In this document: positions 1 to 7,125 of the stretch, piece by piece
Layout of the letters: the number at the start of each line of letters is the position of its first letter
How positions within the stretch are numbered: the stretch's first letter is position 1
Made by a program: the position numbers and the translations under genes
From: Limisphaerales bacterium
GTDB lineage: Bacteria; Verrucomicrobiota; Verrucomicrobiia; Limisphaerales; UBA11358
Assembly: GCA_003455565.1 (NCBI GenBank)
Contig: DMQW01000476.1
Coordinates: 1 to 8,491, forward strand
DNA: 8,491 nucleotides
Reading direction: 5' to 3'
The notes under the pieces: model-generated
The model's database searches: none
What the model saw: only the letters and a program-made list of their open reading frames with translations
What the model was told of the DNA's origin: nothing

Positions 1-670
1 TTGACGCCTTGCGATGTGCGAGGACGGCATCAAGCACCACGGGCAGGCCGACGGTGGCGAGCGGTCGCGTCCAACTGCGGCGCATGGCATCGGCCACGGC
101 CACGCGCATGGAGGACGCCGCGCTCATCTGATGTTTTTCGAGGCTGGCGATGTATTTCTCGAAATCCTCGACGGTCACGCGGCCCGCCGCGCCGCTGCCG
201 GCCACGCCCGCGAGGTCGGCGGCGTGCAAACCAAGTTCGTCCATGCGCGCCTTGAGCCGGGGCGAAAGATAGCTCGCGCCGGCGGCGTTCGCCGGCACCG
301 GCAGGCCGCGCACGGTCGGCTGCACGCGACTCTTGTTGTGGCTGACGTTGACTTCGGATTTTGAAATGCGTTCGGTCTCGGAAGTTTTCGGCGGCGCGGA
401 AACGTCCAGGCCCATGTGCGCGGCTTCCTCATTGGTGACTTCGATTTGTCCGAGCGCGGCGCCGACGGCGTAGCTCTCGTTCAGTTGCGCGGTGAATTTT
501 ACGATCCGGCCTTTGCACGGCGAGGCGACGGTCATGGTGGCCTTGTCCGTCTCGACTTCAATCAGGTCCTGGTCGGCCTCGACGTGGTCGCCCGGCTGCA
601 CGAGAAAATTAATAATGGCGGCCTCGGCGATGGATTCGCCGAGCTGCGGCATGATGATGGGAATTTGCAT
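1..670 (-). CDS. 2-oxoacid dehydrogenase E2 component (dihydrolipoamide acyltransferase), 3' end beyond window
   Basis: This is the E2 core subunit of a 2-oxoacid dehydrogenase complex. It carries the acyl group on a swinging lipoyl arm from E1 to CoA in the cytoplasm. From ATG at 670 I read 223 residues to the window edge. Residues 1-78 are a lipoyl domain, opening MQIPIIMPQLGESI, with the lipoylated lysine K43 in the ETDKA motif. A linker without the usual long Ala-Pro run covers about 80-132. Residues 133-174 match the peripheral subunit-binding domain (YLSPRLKARM ... GSGAAGRVTVEDF), which docks E1 or E3. The catalytic domain begins near residue 183 and is cut off by the window edge. It follows the E1 alpha and E1 beta genes on the same strand, so it is the third gene of the operon. 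The ATG has no Shine-Dalgarno sequence and lies 6 bases after a large AT-rich inverted repeat. Family assignment is secure; the acyl specificity is not. Confidence 0.95.
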   Translation of the reverse strand, partial: MQIPIIMPQLGESIAEAAIINFLVQPGDHVEADQDLIEVETDKATMTVASPCKGRIVKFTAQLNESYAVGAALGQIEVTNEEAAHMGLDVSAPPKTSETERISKSEVNVSHNKSRVQPTVRGLPVPANAAGASYLSPRLKARMDELGLHAADLAGVAGSGAAGRVTVEDFEKYIASLEKHQMSAASSMRVAVADAMRRSWTRPLATVGLPVVLDAVLAHRKAS

Positions 671-676
671 GGGTGA

Positions 677-772
677 AATTAAAAATTAAAAATTAAAAAT
701 ACAAAATGGTGAACCCAGCCGTGTGCGCTCAAAGTCCGGACATTTTTAATTTTTAATTTTGCATTTTTCATT
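677..772. repeat. Heptad inverted repeat R1 (AATTAAA type) between E1 beta and E2
   Basis: Two 32-base arms, 677-708 and 741-772, are complementary at 27 of 32 positions around a 32-base loop. Each arm is a run of 7-base units. The left arm reads AATTAAA three times, then AATACAA. The reverse complement of the right arm reads AATGAAA, AATGCAA, then AATTAAA twice. A second perfect 8-base pair, TGAACCCA at 710-717 with TGGGTTCA at 772-779, reaches into the E1 beta stop codon. In the minus-strand mRNA the 3' arm ends 6 bases before the E2 start codon. No protein is encoded here. The pattern is directly visible; any function is inference. Confidence 0.85.
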
Positions 773-776
773 GGGT

Positions 777-1742
777 TCATTGTCTTAAAATTTTTCGGGC
801 CGCGGTGGCGACCGCGCGGGCCGTCGGACGGTGCGCGGTCCACAAATTCGGATGATATGGCACGGGCGTGTCCTTGGCGTTGAGCCGTTGCGGCGGCGCG
901 TCAAGCAAACCGTAGCCTTCGCTGGCGACGCGCGCGATGACCTCGGCGGTGACGCCGCCCCACGGCCACGCTTCGCCGACGCAGAGTAATTTCCCCGTGC
1001 GCGCGACGCTGGCGATCACCGTGTCGGTGTCGAGCGGTTTCACGGAACGCAAATCCACGACTTCGATTTGCCAGCCTTCGGTCGCAAGTTCCGTCGCGGC
1101 TTCGAGCGCCTCGTGAACCATCGCGCTGTAAGCCACGATGGTCAGGTCGCGACCAACGCGGGCGATGCGCGCTTTGCCGACGGGCAGGGCTTCGCTCGGC
1201 AATTTCTCGGCCTTGAGATGGCGGTAAAGAAATTTGTGCTCGCAAAAAATCACCGGGTCATCAATCGCCACGGCTTCGATCAACATGCTGTAGGCGTCCT
1301 CGACCGTCGCGGGCGTCAGCACGACGAGGCCGGGATAATGCGCGTAAATCGCCTCAATGCACTGGCTGTGGAATGGCCCGCCGCCGGAGGTGCCGCCGAA
1401 CGGCAATCGCACGATGATGGGACAGGAAACATTTGTGCGCCAGAAAAGGGTCGCGGCCTGGTTGACGATCTGGTTGAAACCGACGGTGGAAAAATCGGCG
1501 AACTGCATTTCAATAATCGGCCGCAGGCCTTCAATCGCCGCGCCGACGGCCAAGCCGATCATGGCGTCTTCGCTGATGGGCGCGTCCAGCACGCGTCCTG
1601 GAAATTCCACCGCCAGATTTTTGGTGGCCTTGAACGCGCCGCCGAACGCGCCGACATCCTGGCCGTAAATGAACACGCGCGGGTCGGCGCGCAAGGCGTG
1701 GGCCTGGGCTTCGCGGATGGCATCGAGGTAGGTAATGCTCAT
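777..1742 (-). CDS. 2-oxoacid dehydrogenase E1 component, beta subunit
   Basis: This is the beta subunit of the thiamine-diphosphate-dependent E1. With E1 alpha it decarboxylates a 2-oxoacid and reductively acylates the E2 lipoyl group. The protein has 321 residues, normal for the family. It has the N-terminal pyrimidine-binding transketolase-like fold with GQDVGAFGG near residue 27. The cofactor-activating glutamate is E58 in DAPISED, and the conserved active-site histidine is H125 in PFHSQ. A C-terminal transketolase domain follows, with VVDLRSVKPLDTDTV. I start at ATG 1742 (MSITYLDAIREA), where family similarity begins. The frame stays open to 1817, but that extension only translates repeat R2. 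The gene lies between E1 alpha and E2 on the same strand, with repeats on both sides. No Shine-Dalgarno sequence precedes the start. The substrate (pyruvate, branched-chain oxoacid or acetoin) is not resolved. Confidence 0.95.
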   Translation of the reverse strand: MSITYLDAIREAQAHALRADPRVFIYGQDVGAFGGAFKATKNLAVEFPGRVLDAPISEDAMIGLAVGAAIEGLRPIIEMQFADFSTVGFNQIVNQAATLFWRTNVSCPIIVRLPFGGTSGGGPFHSQCIEAIYAHYPGLVVLTPATVEDAYSMLIEAVAIDDPVIFCEHKFLYRHLKAEKLPSEALPVGKARIARVGRDLTIVAYSAMVHEALEAATELATEGWQIEVVDLRSVKPLDTDTVIASVARTGKLLCVGEAWPWGGVTAEVIARVASEGYGLLDAPPQRLNAKDTPVPYHPNLWTAHRPTARAVATAARKILRQ

Positions 1743-1759
1743 GCGGGGAATGAAAGGGA

Positions 1760-1853
1760 AACATCCAACACCGAACATCCAACACCGAACATCCCATGAC
1801 CGGCAACGCGGGCGCATTGGGTGTTGGATGTTGGGCGTTGGATGTTCGATGTT
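1760..1853. repeat. Heptad inverted repeat R2 (AACATCC type) between E1 alpha and E1 beta
   Basis: The left arm 1760-1794 is five 7-base units alternating AACATCC and AACACCG. The right arm 1819-1853 is five units which, as reverse complements, read AACATCG, AACATCC, AACGCCC, AACATCC, AACACCC. The arms pair around a 24-base loop (1795-1818). They fit best when shifted by one unit (25 of 28 positions), so more than one pairing register is possible. The element ends 9 bases from the E1 alpha stop and 17 bases from the E1 beta start. It shares its unit sequence with R4 at 8156-8238. No coding role is seen. Confidence 0.85.
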
Positions 1854-1862
1854 TTCAAAATT

Positions 1863-2891
1863 TTATTCGTGAGTTTCACCGAGATGCACGGAGGCAATCG
1901 CGCACCATTTTTCGGCAAATGGATCCGGCGCGGGTTCGCGCTGGACGATGGCGACGGCGTCTTCGATTTCGCGGATGGTTTCGCTGCGCCAGACTGCGAG
2001 CTGGGCGGCGTCGGCAATTTTTTCTTCCACCAGAAAATCTTCCGCAACTTTCAGGCAGTCGCGGCCCAGCGGAGATTTTTTTAATTTCGGATCAATGTAA
2101 CTGGCGTCGTCGTGTTCGCCGTGGCCGCAGAGCCGGAGAAGATTGGCGACGACGAGTTGCGGGCCGTGACCGGCGCGGGCGTTGCCGACCGCTTCCGTGA
2201 GCGTGGCGAGACAGGCGGCCAAATCCGTGCCGTCCACGGAGTGCGACCCGACGCCGTAGCCGACGGCTTTTTCGGCAAGATCGGCACAGGCGAACTGCCG
2301 GGAGTTGGGCGTGGAATAGGCGTAGTGATTGTTGGCGACAACGAGGATGAGCGGGAGTTTTTCGACGGCGGCCTGGTTCAAGGCTTCGTGAAATGCGCCG
2401 GTGGAAGTCGCACCCTCGCCGAGGCTGGCGACGCCGACGCTGCCGGAAATCCCTTTCATCCGGCGTGCGAATAAAACTCCGTTCACGACGGAAATCATTG
2501 CGCCGAGATGCGAAATCATCGGCAGCAGGCCGGTTTGCGGACGGCCGCGGTGGACGTTGCCATCGCGCCCGCGCATGGGACCAAGCGCGGAGCCGAGATA
2601 GGTGCGGACAGCATCAATAATCGGTTCACCAAACGCCAGCCGGCCAGCGGCATCGCGGATGAGCGGGGCGAAGACGTCGGTTTTTTTCAGCGAGACGCCG
2701 GTGGCTGCACTCAAGGCTTCCTGTCCTTTGCCGATAAAAACACCGCCATGGATTTTGCCGGCGCGGTAAAGCGCGGCGAATTTATCATCCAGCAGCCGGG
2801 CCTTCAGCATGAAGCGGTAGGCGGCCAACTGCGCTCCGGCAACGGAGCCGGCAGCGCCGTCCGCGCGAGGCTCGGAAACGGTTTGCAGCAT
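1863..2891 (-). CDS. 2-oxoacid dehydrogenase E1 component, alpha subunit
   Basis: This is the alpha subunit of E1, which holds the thiamine-diphosphate/Mg motif and the first catalytic steps of 2-oxoacid decarboxylation. It has 342 residues, the usual length. The cofactor motif runs from G158-E159-G160 (in LGEGATSTGAFHEALN) to N187-N188 (in VVANNHYAYSTP). The first part is GEG rather than the more common GDG, a conservative change. Upstream are the GRDGNVH and HLGAMISVVNG segments. Near the C-terminus, LRLCGHGEHDDASY replaces the phosphorylatable RYHGHSMSD loop of mitochondrial pyruvate dehydrogenase. Residues 1-20 are Ala-rich and poorly conserved, so a start at M28 is possible but less likely. 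It is the first gene of the operon with E1 beta and E2, transcribed away from the two-component genes. Family assignment is secure; the substrate is open. Confidence 0.95.
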   Translation of the reverse strand: MLQTVSEPRADGAAGSVAGAQLAAYRFMLKARLLDDKFAALYRAGKIHGGVFIGKGQEALSAATGVSLKKTDVFAPLIRDAAGRLAFGEPIIDAVRTYLGSALGPMRGRDGNVHRGRPQTGLLPMISHLGAMISVVNGVLFARRMKGISGSVGVASLGEGATSTGAFHEALNQAAVEKLPLILVVANNHYAYSTPNSRQFACADLAEKAVGYGVGSHSVDGTDLAACLATLTEAVGNARAGHGPQLVVANLLRLCGHGEHDDASYIDPKLKKSPLGRDCLKVAEDFLVEEKIADAAQLAVWRSETIREIEDAVAIVQREPAPDPFAEKWCAIASVHLGETHE

Positions 2892-3022
2892 GGCTGAAGT
2901 TTATCGTCAGCCCTGCACGCCAGCAATGATTCTTTCGGAACGACGTGAAAAATCAACTGGCTGACAGAACAATTTTTTGTTAAACCCGCCACCGCTAGCG
3001 TTCATTCATCGAACGCGCCGCC
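2892..3022. promoter_or_regulatory. Divergent promoter region between the dehydrogenase operon and the phosphorelay operon
   Basis: These 131 bases separate two divergent operons and must hold the promoters of both, unless transcription starts further inside. For the minus strand a weak sigma70-like pair can be proposed: -35 TTGATT (complement of 2951-2956) and -10 AAGAAT (complement of 2929-2934), with a 16-base spacer and four of six matches each. For the plus strand I find no convincing -35/-10 pair. A small palindrome, AACAA-TTTT-TTGTT (2969-2982), lies between the operons and could be an operator. No heptad repeat occurs here, unlike at the gene 3' ends. The regulatory role rests on gene layout, and the specific boxes are guesses. 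Confidence 0.35.
2998..3016 (+). other. Small inverted repeat in the kinase gene leader
   Basis: GCGTTC at 2998-3003 and GAACGC at 3011-3016 form a perfect 6-base inverted repeat around the loop ATTCATC, ending 6 bases before the kinase ATG at 3023. It could form a hairpin over the ribosome-binding region or be a protein site. It is short enough to arise by chance. Confidence 0.25.
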
Positions 3023-5464
3023 ATGATCCAAACCAAATTTCAAGCGCTCCTGCTCGGCAACGATCCCAAGCTGGCCGAGGCGGTTGCGCTCGTCATCCGC
3101 GTGGATGGCGGCAACATTGGCTTCACCGCAAATTACGCGGACGCACTGCGTTTCATGCAAAGCCATCCGCCGGATGTGGTGCTGCTGGATTTGAAATCGG
3201 CCGAGGCGGACAGCCTTAATTTATTGCGCCAACTCAAGCATCATCCGCCCGCGACGCCCGCCTTCAGCGTTGGCTTGTCGCCGGGCGGCGAAACGACAGC
3301 GGTTTTGCGCGCGTTTGATCTGGGACTGAATGAATTCATCCAATGCCCTTTTGAAAACGGACTTTTCCGGTCGCGTTTGCGCAGTGCCGTGCAATTGAAA
3401 CGGCGGCTGGAGGATTTAACCCGCTGCCAGCAGGAACTCACCGAGGCCTGCCGCACCGCCGAGGCCAATTCGCGCGCCAAGTCGGAATTCCTCGCGGCCA
3501 TGAGCCATGAAATCCGCACGCCGATGAACGGCATCATCGCCATGGCCGCGCTGATGCTGGAGACCGGGCTCACGCCGGATCAACGCGGCTACCTGGACAC
3601 CATCTTCAACAGCAGCGAATCACTGTTGACCATCATCAACGACATCCTGGACTTCTCCAAAATCGAGGCCGGCAAAATGGAACTAGAGAAACGGCCGTTT
3701 GACCTGCGGGCGTGCATCGAGGAATCGCTGGACCTGCTCGCGACGCATCTGCTGGAGAAAAATCTGGACCTCGGCTACGAAGCCGATGACGCGATTCCGT
3801 CACTGGTGGAGGGCGACGGTCAGCGGTTGCAGCAGGTGCTCGTGAACCTGCTTGGTAACGCGGTGAAATTCACCGAGCGCGGCGAAGTTTTTCTCCGCGT
3901 GCAAAAGGTGGCACCGGCGGCGGGTGAAATGGAAAATCCCAACGCGTTGCGGCTGCACTTTGCCGTGCGCGATTCCGGCATCGGCATCCAACCGGACCGG
4001 CTGGCGCGATTGTTTCGACCGTTCACGCAGGCGGATGTCTCGACGGCGCGCAAATACGGCGGCACCGGCCTCGGCCTCGCCATCGGCCGGCGGCTGGTGG
4101 AATTGATGGGCGGACGCATGTGGGCGGAAAGTGTGCCGGGCGCAGGCTCGACTTTTAATTTCACCATCAACGTGACCGCGCCGCCGGAATCCAAACCGCC
4201 CGCGCATGCCGGAAAATTGCCACGGCTGGCGGACTTGAAAATTTTGATCTTGGACGACAATGCGGTCAGCCGGAATTCGCTTTACGAACAGTGCCGTCGC
4301 TGGGGAATGCTGCCGCAGGCCGTGGAAAATTCCGCGCAAGTGATGGAGCTGCTCCGGCGCAACACGGAGTTCGATCTCGCGCTGGTGGACCTGCAGATGC
4401 CGGGCATGGACGGACTCGCGGTGGCCGCCGAGATCCAAAAATTTCCCGCCGCCGCCATGCTGCCCATCGTGATGCTCATGCCGCTCGGCAAAAAGGCCAA
4501 CGGCGACGAGACCCGGGTGTTTTTCGCCCACAGCGTCACGAAGCCGTTGAAGCCCGCGCAATTGTGCGCCGCGCTGGAACGCGCCTTGTTAAACCCGCGC
4601 CTCGCGGCGTGCACGCCGGAAGCGCCCCGGCTGGCGGTGTCAATGGCCGCGCAGTTGCCGCTGCACATTTTGCTCGTGGATGACAACGCCATCAACCAGA
4701 AGGTCGCCGTGCGCATCCTGCAGCAGCTCGGTTATCAGCCGGATCTTGCGGACAACGGCCGCGAGGCGCTCGAAATGCTCGACGCCAAGCCGTTTGATTT
4801 TATTTTCATGGATGTGATGATGCCGGAGATGGACGGGCTGGAGGCCACGCGTCTGTTGCGCCGCCGCCAGATGATCGGCGAACATGCCCATTATCAGTCC
4901 CGCATCATCATCGTGGCCATGACCGCCCACGCCATGCCGGGCGACCGCGAAAAATGCATCGCCGCCGGCATGGATGACTACCTTTCCAAACCGGTCCGGC
5001 CCAAAGATCTCCGCGACATGATCGAGCGTTGGGGCGGCAAAGTGATGACCGAAGCCCGGCCGCTGGAAACCGCGTCGCCGGAAATTCCCGACATTGAACC
5101 GGCGGTGGACATGGATCGCATGACGGATTTGACGGACGGGAACAACGAAAGCTTGCGCGAGTTGGTGGAGATGTTTTTCAACCAGACGGACAAGCAGTTC
5201 ACGCAGATGAAGGACGCCATCCGCGATGGCAACGCCGAAGCTCTGCGCCGCGTGGCGCACAGTTGCGCCGGGGCCAGCGCCACGCTGGGCATGACCCAGC
5301 TCGTCCCGAAACTGCACGCGCTGGAAAACCTTGGCGCGTCCGGCTCATTGACGGGCGCGGGTGAAATCTGCGAGAGTGCCTTTCATAAATATGGCCGCGT
5401 CCGGGAATTTCTGAAGGCGCAGCCGGGCCTGACCGACCTTGTGACCAAATTAACTCCAGCATGA
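3023..5464 (+). CDS. Cytoplasmic hybrid histidine kinase: pseudo-receiver, HisKA, HATPase, two receivers, HPt
   Basis: This is an 813-residue hybrid sensor kinase for a multi-step phosphorelay, with no signal peptide or membrane segment, so probably cytoplasmic. Residues 5-122 are a receiver-like domain with D56 but without the acidic pair (G12-N13) and with Cys at the usual lysine (QCPF, C108). A short coiled coil (about 122-152) leads to HisKA, whose phospho-accepting H162 is in SHEIRTPMNG. The HATPase domain (about 264-385) has an N box with N279, DSGIGI at 317, LFRPFTQAD, and GGTGLGL at 346. Receiver 1 (about 405-527) has D411, D412, D456 and K507, but Met486 at the usual Thr/Ser. Receiver 2 (about 547-668) is canonical: D553, D554, D597, K656. 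An HPt domain (about 695-800) has H746 in AHSCAGAS. The stop overlaps the next gene's start (ATGA, 5461-5464), showing translational coupling. The signal sensed is unknown; there is no PAS, GAF or periplasmic domain. Confidence 0.95.
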   Translation: MIQTKFQALLLGNDPKLAEAVALVIRVDGGNIGFTANYADALRFMQSHPPDVVLLDLKSAEADSLNLLRQLKHHPPATPAFSVGLSPGGETTAVLRAFDLGLNEFIQCPFENGLFRSRLRSAVQLKRRLEDLTRCQQELTEACRTAEANSRAKSEFLAAMSHEIRTPMNGIIAMAALMLETGLTPDQRGYLDTIFNSSESLLTIINDILDFSKIEAGKMELEKRPFDLRACIEESLDLLATHLLEKNLDLGYEADDAIPSLVEGDGQRLQQVLVNLLGNAVKFTERGEVFLRVQKVAPAAGEMENPNALRLHFAVRDSGIGIQPDRLARLFRPFTQADVSTARKYGGTGLGLAIGRRLVELMGGRMWAESVPGAGSTFNFTINVTAPPESKPPAHAGKLPRLADLKILILDDNAVSRNSLYEQCRRWGMLPQAVENSAQVMELLRRNTEFDLALVDLQMPGMDGLAVAAEIQKFPAAAMLPIVMLMPLGKKANGDETRVFFAHSVTKPLKPAQLCAALERALLNPRLAACTPEAPRLAVSMAAQLPLHILLVDDNAINQKVAVRILQQLGYQPDLADNGREALEMLDAKPFDFIFMDVMMPEMDGLEATRLLRRRQMIGEHAHYQSRIIIVAMTAHAMPGDREKCIAAGMDDYLSKPVRPKDLRDMIERWGGKVMTEARPLETASPEIPDIEPAVDMDRMTDLTDGNNESLRELVEMFFNQTDKQFTQMKDAIRDGNAEALRRVAHSCAGASATLGMTQLVPKLHALENLGASGSLTGAGEICESAFHKYGRVREFLKAQPGLTDLVTKLTPA

Positions 5465-6651
5465 AAAAAATCCTGATCATTGAAGACGACCAGATCGTAG
5501 CCAATGTCTACCGCAACAAGCTCACGGTCGAAGGTTATCAAACCGAAACGGCGCCCGACGGCGAAACCGGTTTGAAAGTCATGCGCACCTTCCAGCCACA
5601 GCTCATCATTCTCGACCTGATGCTGCCGGCCATTTCCGGCGTGGATGTCATCAAGGAGATCCGCAGCGAACCGGATTTTGCCAAGGTTCCCGTCATCGTT
5701 TTTTCCAACACCTACCTGGCCAATCTCATCCAGGACGCCTGGCGGGCCGGGGCGAACAAATGCCTTTATAAATCCAATTGCACCCCCAAGGACGTCATCG
5801 AAATGGTGCGCACCATGATTGGCGACAGCGGCGCCCTCCGGCAGGCGCAACCTTCCACGGGCGATGTTGTCGTCAGCAAGCCTGCCACGTTGACCGCCGA
5901 AAACGACGCCGAGTTTCAGGCTGACTTGCGCAAAAGCTTCATCGAAAACCTGCCCACCACGCTTTACTCGCTGCGTAGCGGCATGCAAACGCTCGTCAAG
6001 GCGGAAAATGAAATCACGCGGCTCAAACAGGTTTACGAACTTTACCGGCAGGTCCACTCGCTCAACGGCAATGCCGGCATCGCCGGCCTTGTGCAGATCG
6101 CCCACATGTCCTCCGCCGTCGAGGCGCTGCTCAAGGAGCTTTACGAGAAACCGAAAAACATCAACTCCTCGTCCATCCGCACGGTCGCGGCGGCGGTGGA
6201 TTTTCTTGGCTTCCTTTTTGAGAAAGGCACGCTGCCGGAAAAACAGGATATCCCGCTCTCGAAAATTCTCGTGGTGGATGACGAGGCCATCTCCCGCCGC
6301 GCCATCGTCTACGCGTTGGAAAAAGCCCGGCTTATATCCGTCAATGTTGACAGCCCGGAACAGGCGCTCAAGCTGCTCACGGAAAATGAATTCGACCTCG
6401 TCTTTCTTGACGTGGACATGCCCGGCATGACCGGCTTTGAGCTGTGCGCCAAACTCCGCGCCCTGCCCCACCACAAAGAAACGCCCGTCATCTTCGTCAC
6501 CAGCCTCAACGATTTCGACAACCGCACCAGCTCCACCATGGCCGGCGGCAACGACTTCATCGGCAAACCCTTTCTCTTCATCGAGCTGACCGTCAAGGCG
6601 CTCATCCACGTCATGCGCGCCAAGCTCCAGTCCAACCGTCTCAACCAATAA
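5461..6651 (+). CDS. Response regulator with REC-HPt-REC architecture, no output domain
   Basis: This 396-residue cytoplasmic phosphorelay protein is coupled to the kinase gene by a 4-base ATGA overlap. Receiver 1 (about 1-122) has the acidic cluster E8-D9-D10, phospho-acceptor D52 in LIILDLMLP, S82, and K104 in LYKSN, with Ser instead of Pro after the lysine. A linker (about 123-155) leads to a helical HPt-like region (about 156-258) with H199 in QVHSLNGNAGIAGL, the expected phosphotransfer histidine. Receiver 2 (about 266-390) has D273, D274, E275, D317 in VFLDVDMPGM, the threonine in FVTS, and K369 in IGKPF. There is no helix-turn-helix, GGDEF, EAL, methylesterase or other output region; the chain ends soon after receiver 2. 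The likely role is as a phosphate shuttle or sink for the upstream kinase, or control of a partner by protein contact. The domain calls are firm for the receivers and good for the HPt. Confidence 0.92.
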   Translation: MKKILIIEDDQIVANVYRNKLTVEGYQTETAPDGETGLKVMRTFQPQLIILDLMLPAISGVDVIKEIRSEPDFAKVPVIVFSNTYLANLIQDAWRAGANKCLYKSNCTPKDVIEMVRTMIGDSGALRQAQPSTGDVVVSKPATLTAENDAEFQADLRKSFIENLPTTLYSLRSGMQTLVKAENEITRLKQVYELYRQVHSLNGNAGIAGLVQIAHMSSAVEALLKELYEKPKNINSSSIRTVAAAVDFLGFLFEKGTLPEKQDIPLSKILVVDDEAISRRAIVYALEKARLISVNVDSPEQALKLLTENEFDLVFLDVDMPGMTGFELCAKLRALPHHKETPVIFVTSLNDFDNRTSSTMAGGNDFIGKPFLFIELTVKALIHVMRAKLQSNRLNQ

Positions 6652-6657
6652 TCCGAC

Positions 6658-7122
6658 GTGAAAAAGTGGAAACTGATTTTGCTGGCCGCACTCGGCATTT
6701 TTGCCGCGCTGCAACTGACCAATCCCGCCCGCACCAATCCGCCGGTGATAACTGATTTCATCACCGCCGCCAAGCCGCCGGCGGCCGTCGCCACTTCCAT
6801 CCGCGCCGCCTGTTACGACTGCCATTCGTATGAAACCAAATGGCCGTGGTATTCGCGCGTCGCGCCCGTCTCGTGGCTCATCGTTTCCGACACGGACGAA
6901 GGCCGCGAAAAACTGGATTTTTCCGACTGGCCGGACGAAGCCGTCCGCGCCGCCAAAAAAATGGACCGCATCAACGAAGTCCTCGGCTACCGCGAGATGC
7001 CGCCAAAAAAATACACGCTCATCCACGCCGACGCCCGGCTCACCGAGGCGCAGCGCAAGGAAATCATGGACTGGACCGACGCTGCCGCCGCCAAATTGCG
7101 CGCCGCCTCGACCAACGAATAG
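6658..7122 (+). CDS. Membrane-anchored haem-binding domain protein (Haem_bd type, CxxCH)
   Basis: This 154-residue protein starts at GTG 6658, six bases after the response regulator stop. Residues 2-20 (KKWKLILLAALGIFAALQL) form a positively charged then hydrophobic N-terminal segment, a signal anchor or uncleaved signal peptide, placing the rest outside the cytoplasm. A single c-type haem attachment motif, C52-Y-D-C55-H56, is followed by the family hallmark WPWYSRVAPVSWLI and by EGREKLDFSDWP. M114 in REMPPKKY is the likely distal haem ligand. These blocks match the small Haem_bd family of putative monohaem cytochromes whose partners are mostly unknown. The GTG is preferred because it gives the complete signal segment. 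The next gene begins 3 bases after this stop, so it sits in one transcription unit with the phosphorelay genes. Electron transfer or haem-based sensing is inference. Confidence 0.9.
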   Translation: MKKWKLILLAALGIFAALQLTNPARTNPPVITDFITAAKPPAAVATSIRAACYDCHSYETKWPWYSRVAPVSWLIVSDTDEGREKLDFSDWPDEAVRAAKKMDRINEVLGYREMPPKKYTLIHADARLTEAQRKEIMDWTDAAAAKLRAASTNE

Positions 7123-7125
7123 CCG

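Noticed and set aside
1068..1799. A 243-codon plus-strand open frame opposite E1 beta
   Set aside because: E1 beta on the other strand is unambiguous, and this frame runs into repeat R2 at its end.
1743..1817. A 25-residue N-terminal extension of E1 beta starting at 1817
   Set aside because: The extension is a translation of the heptad repeat R2 and has no counterpart in the family; MSITYLDAIREA at 1742 is the normal N-terminus.
3800..5317. Long minus-strand open frames (3800-4561 and 4640-5317) inside the kinase gene
   Set aside because: Shadows of the kinase reading frame; low-complexity His/Arg-rich translations without motifs.
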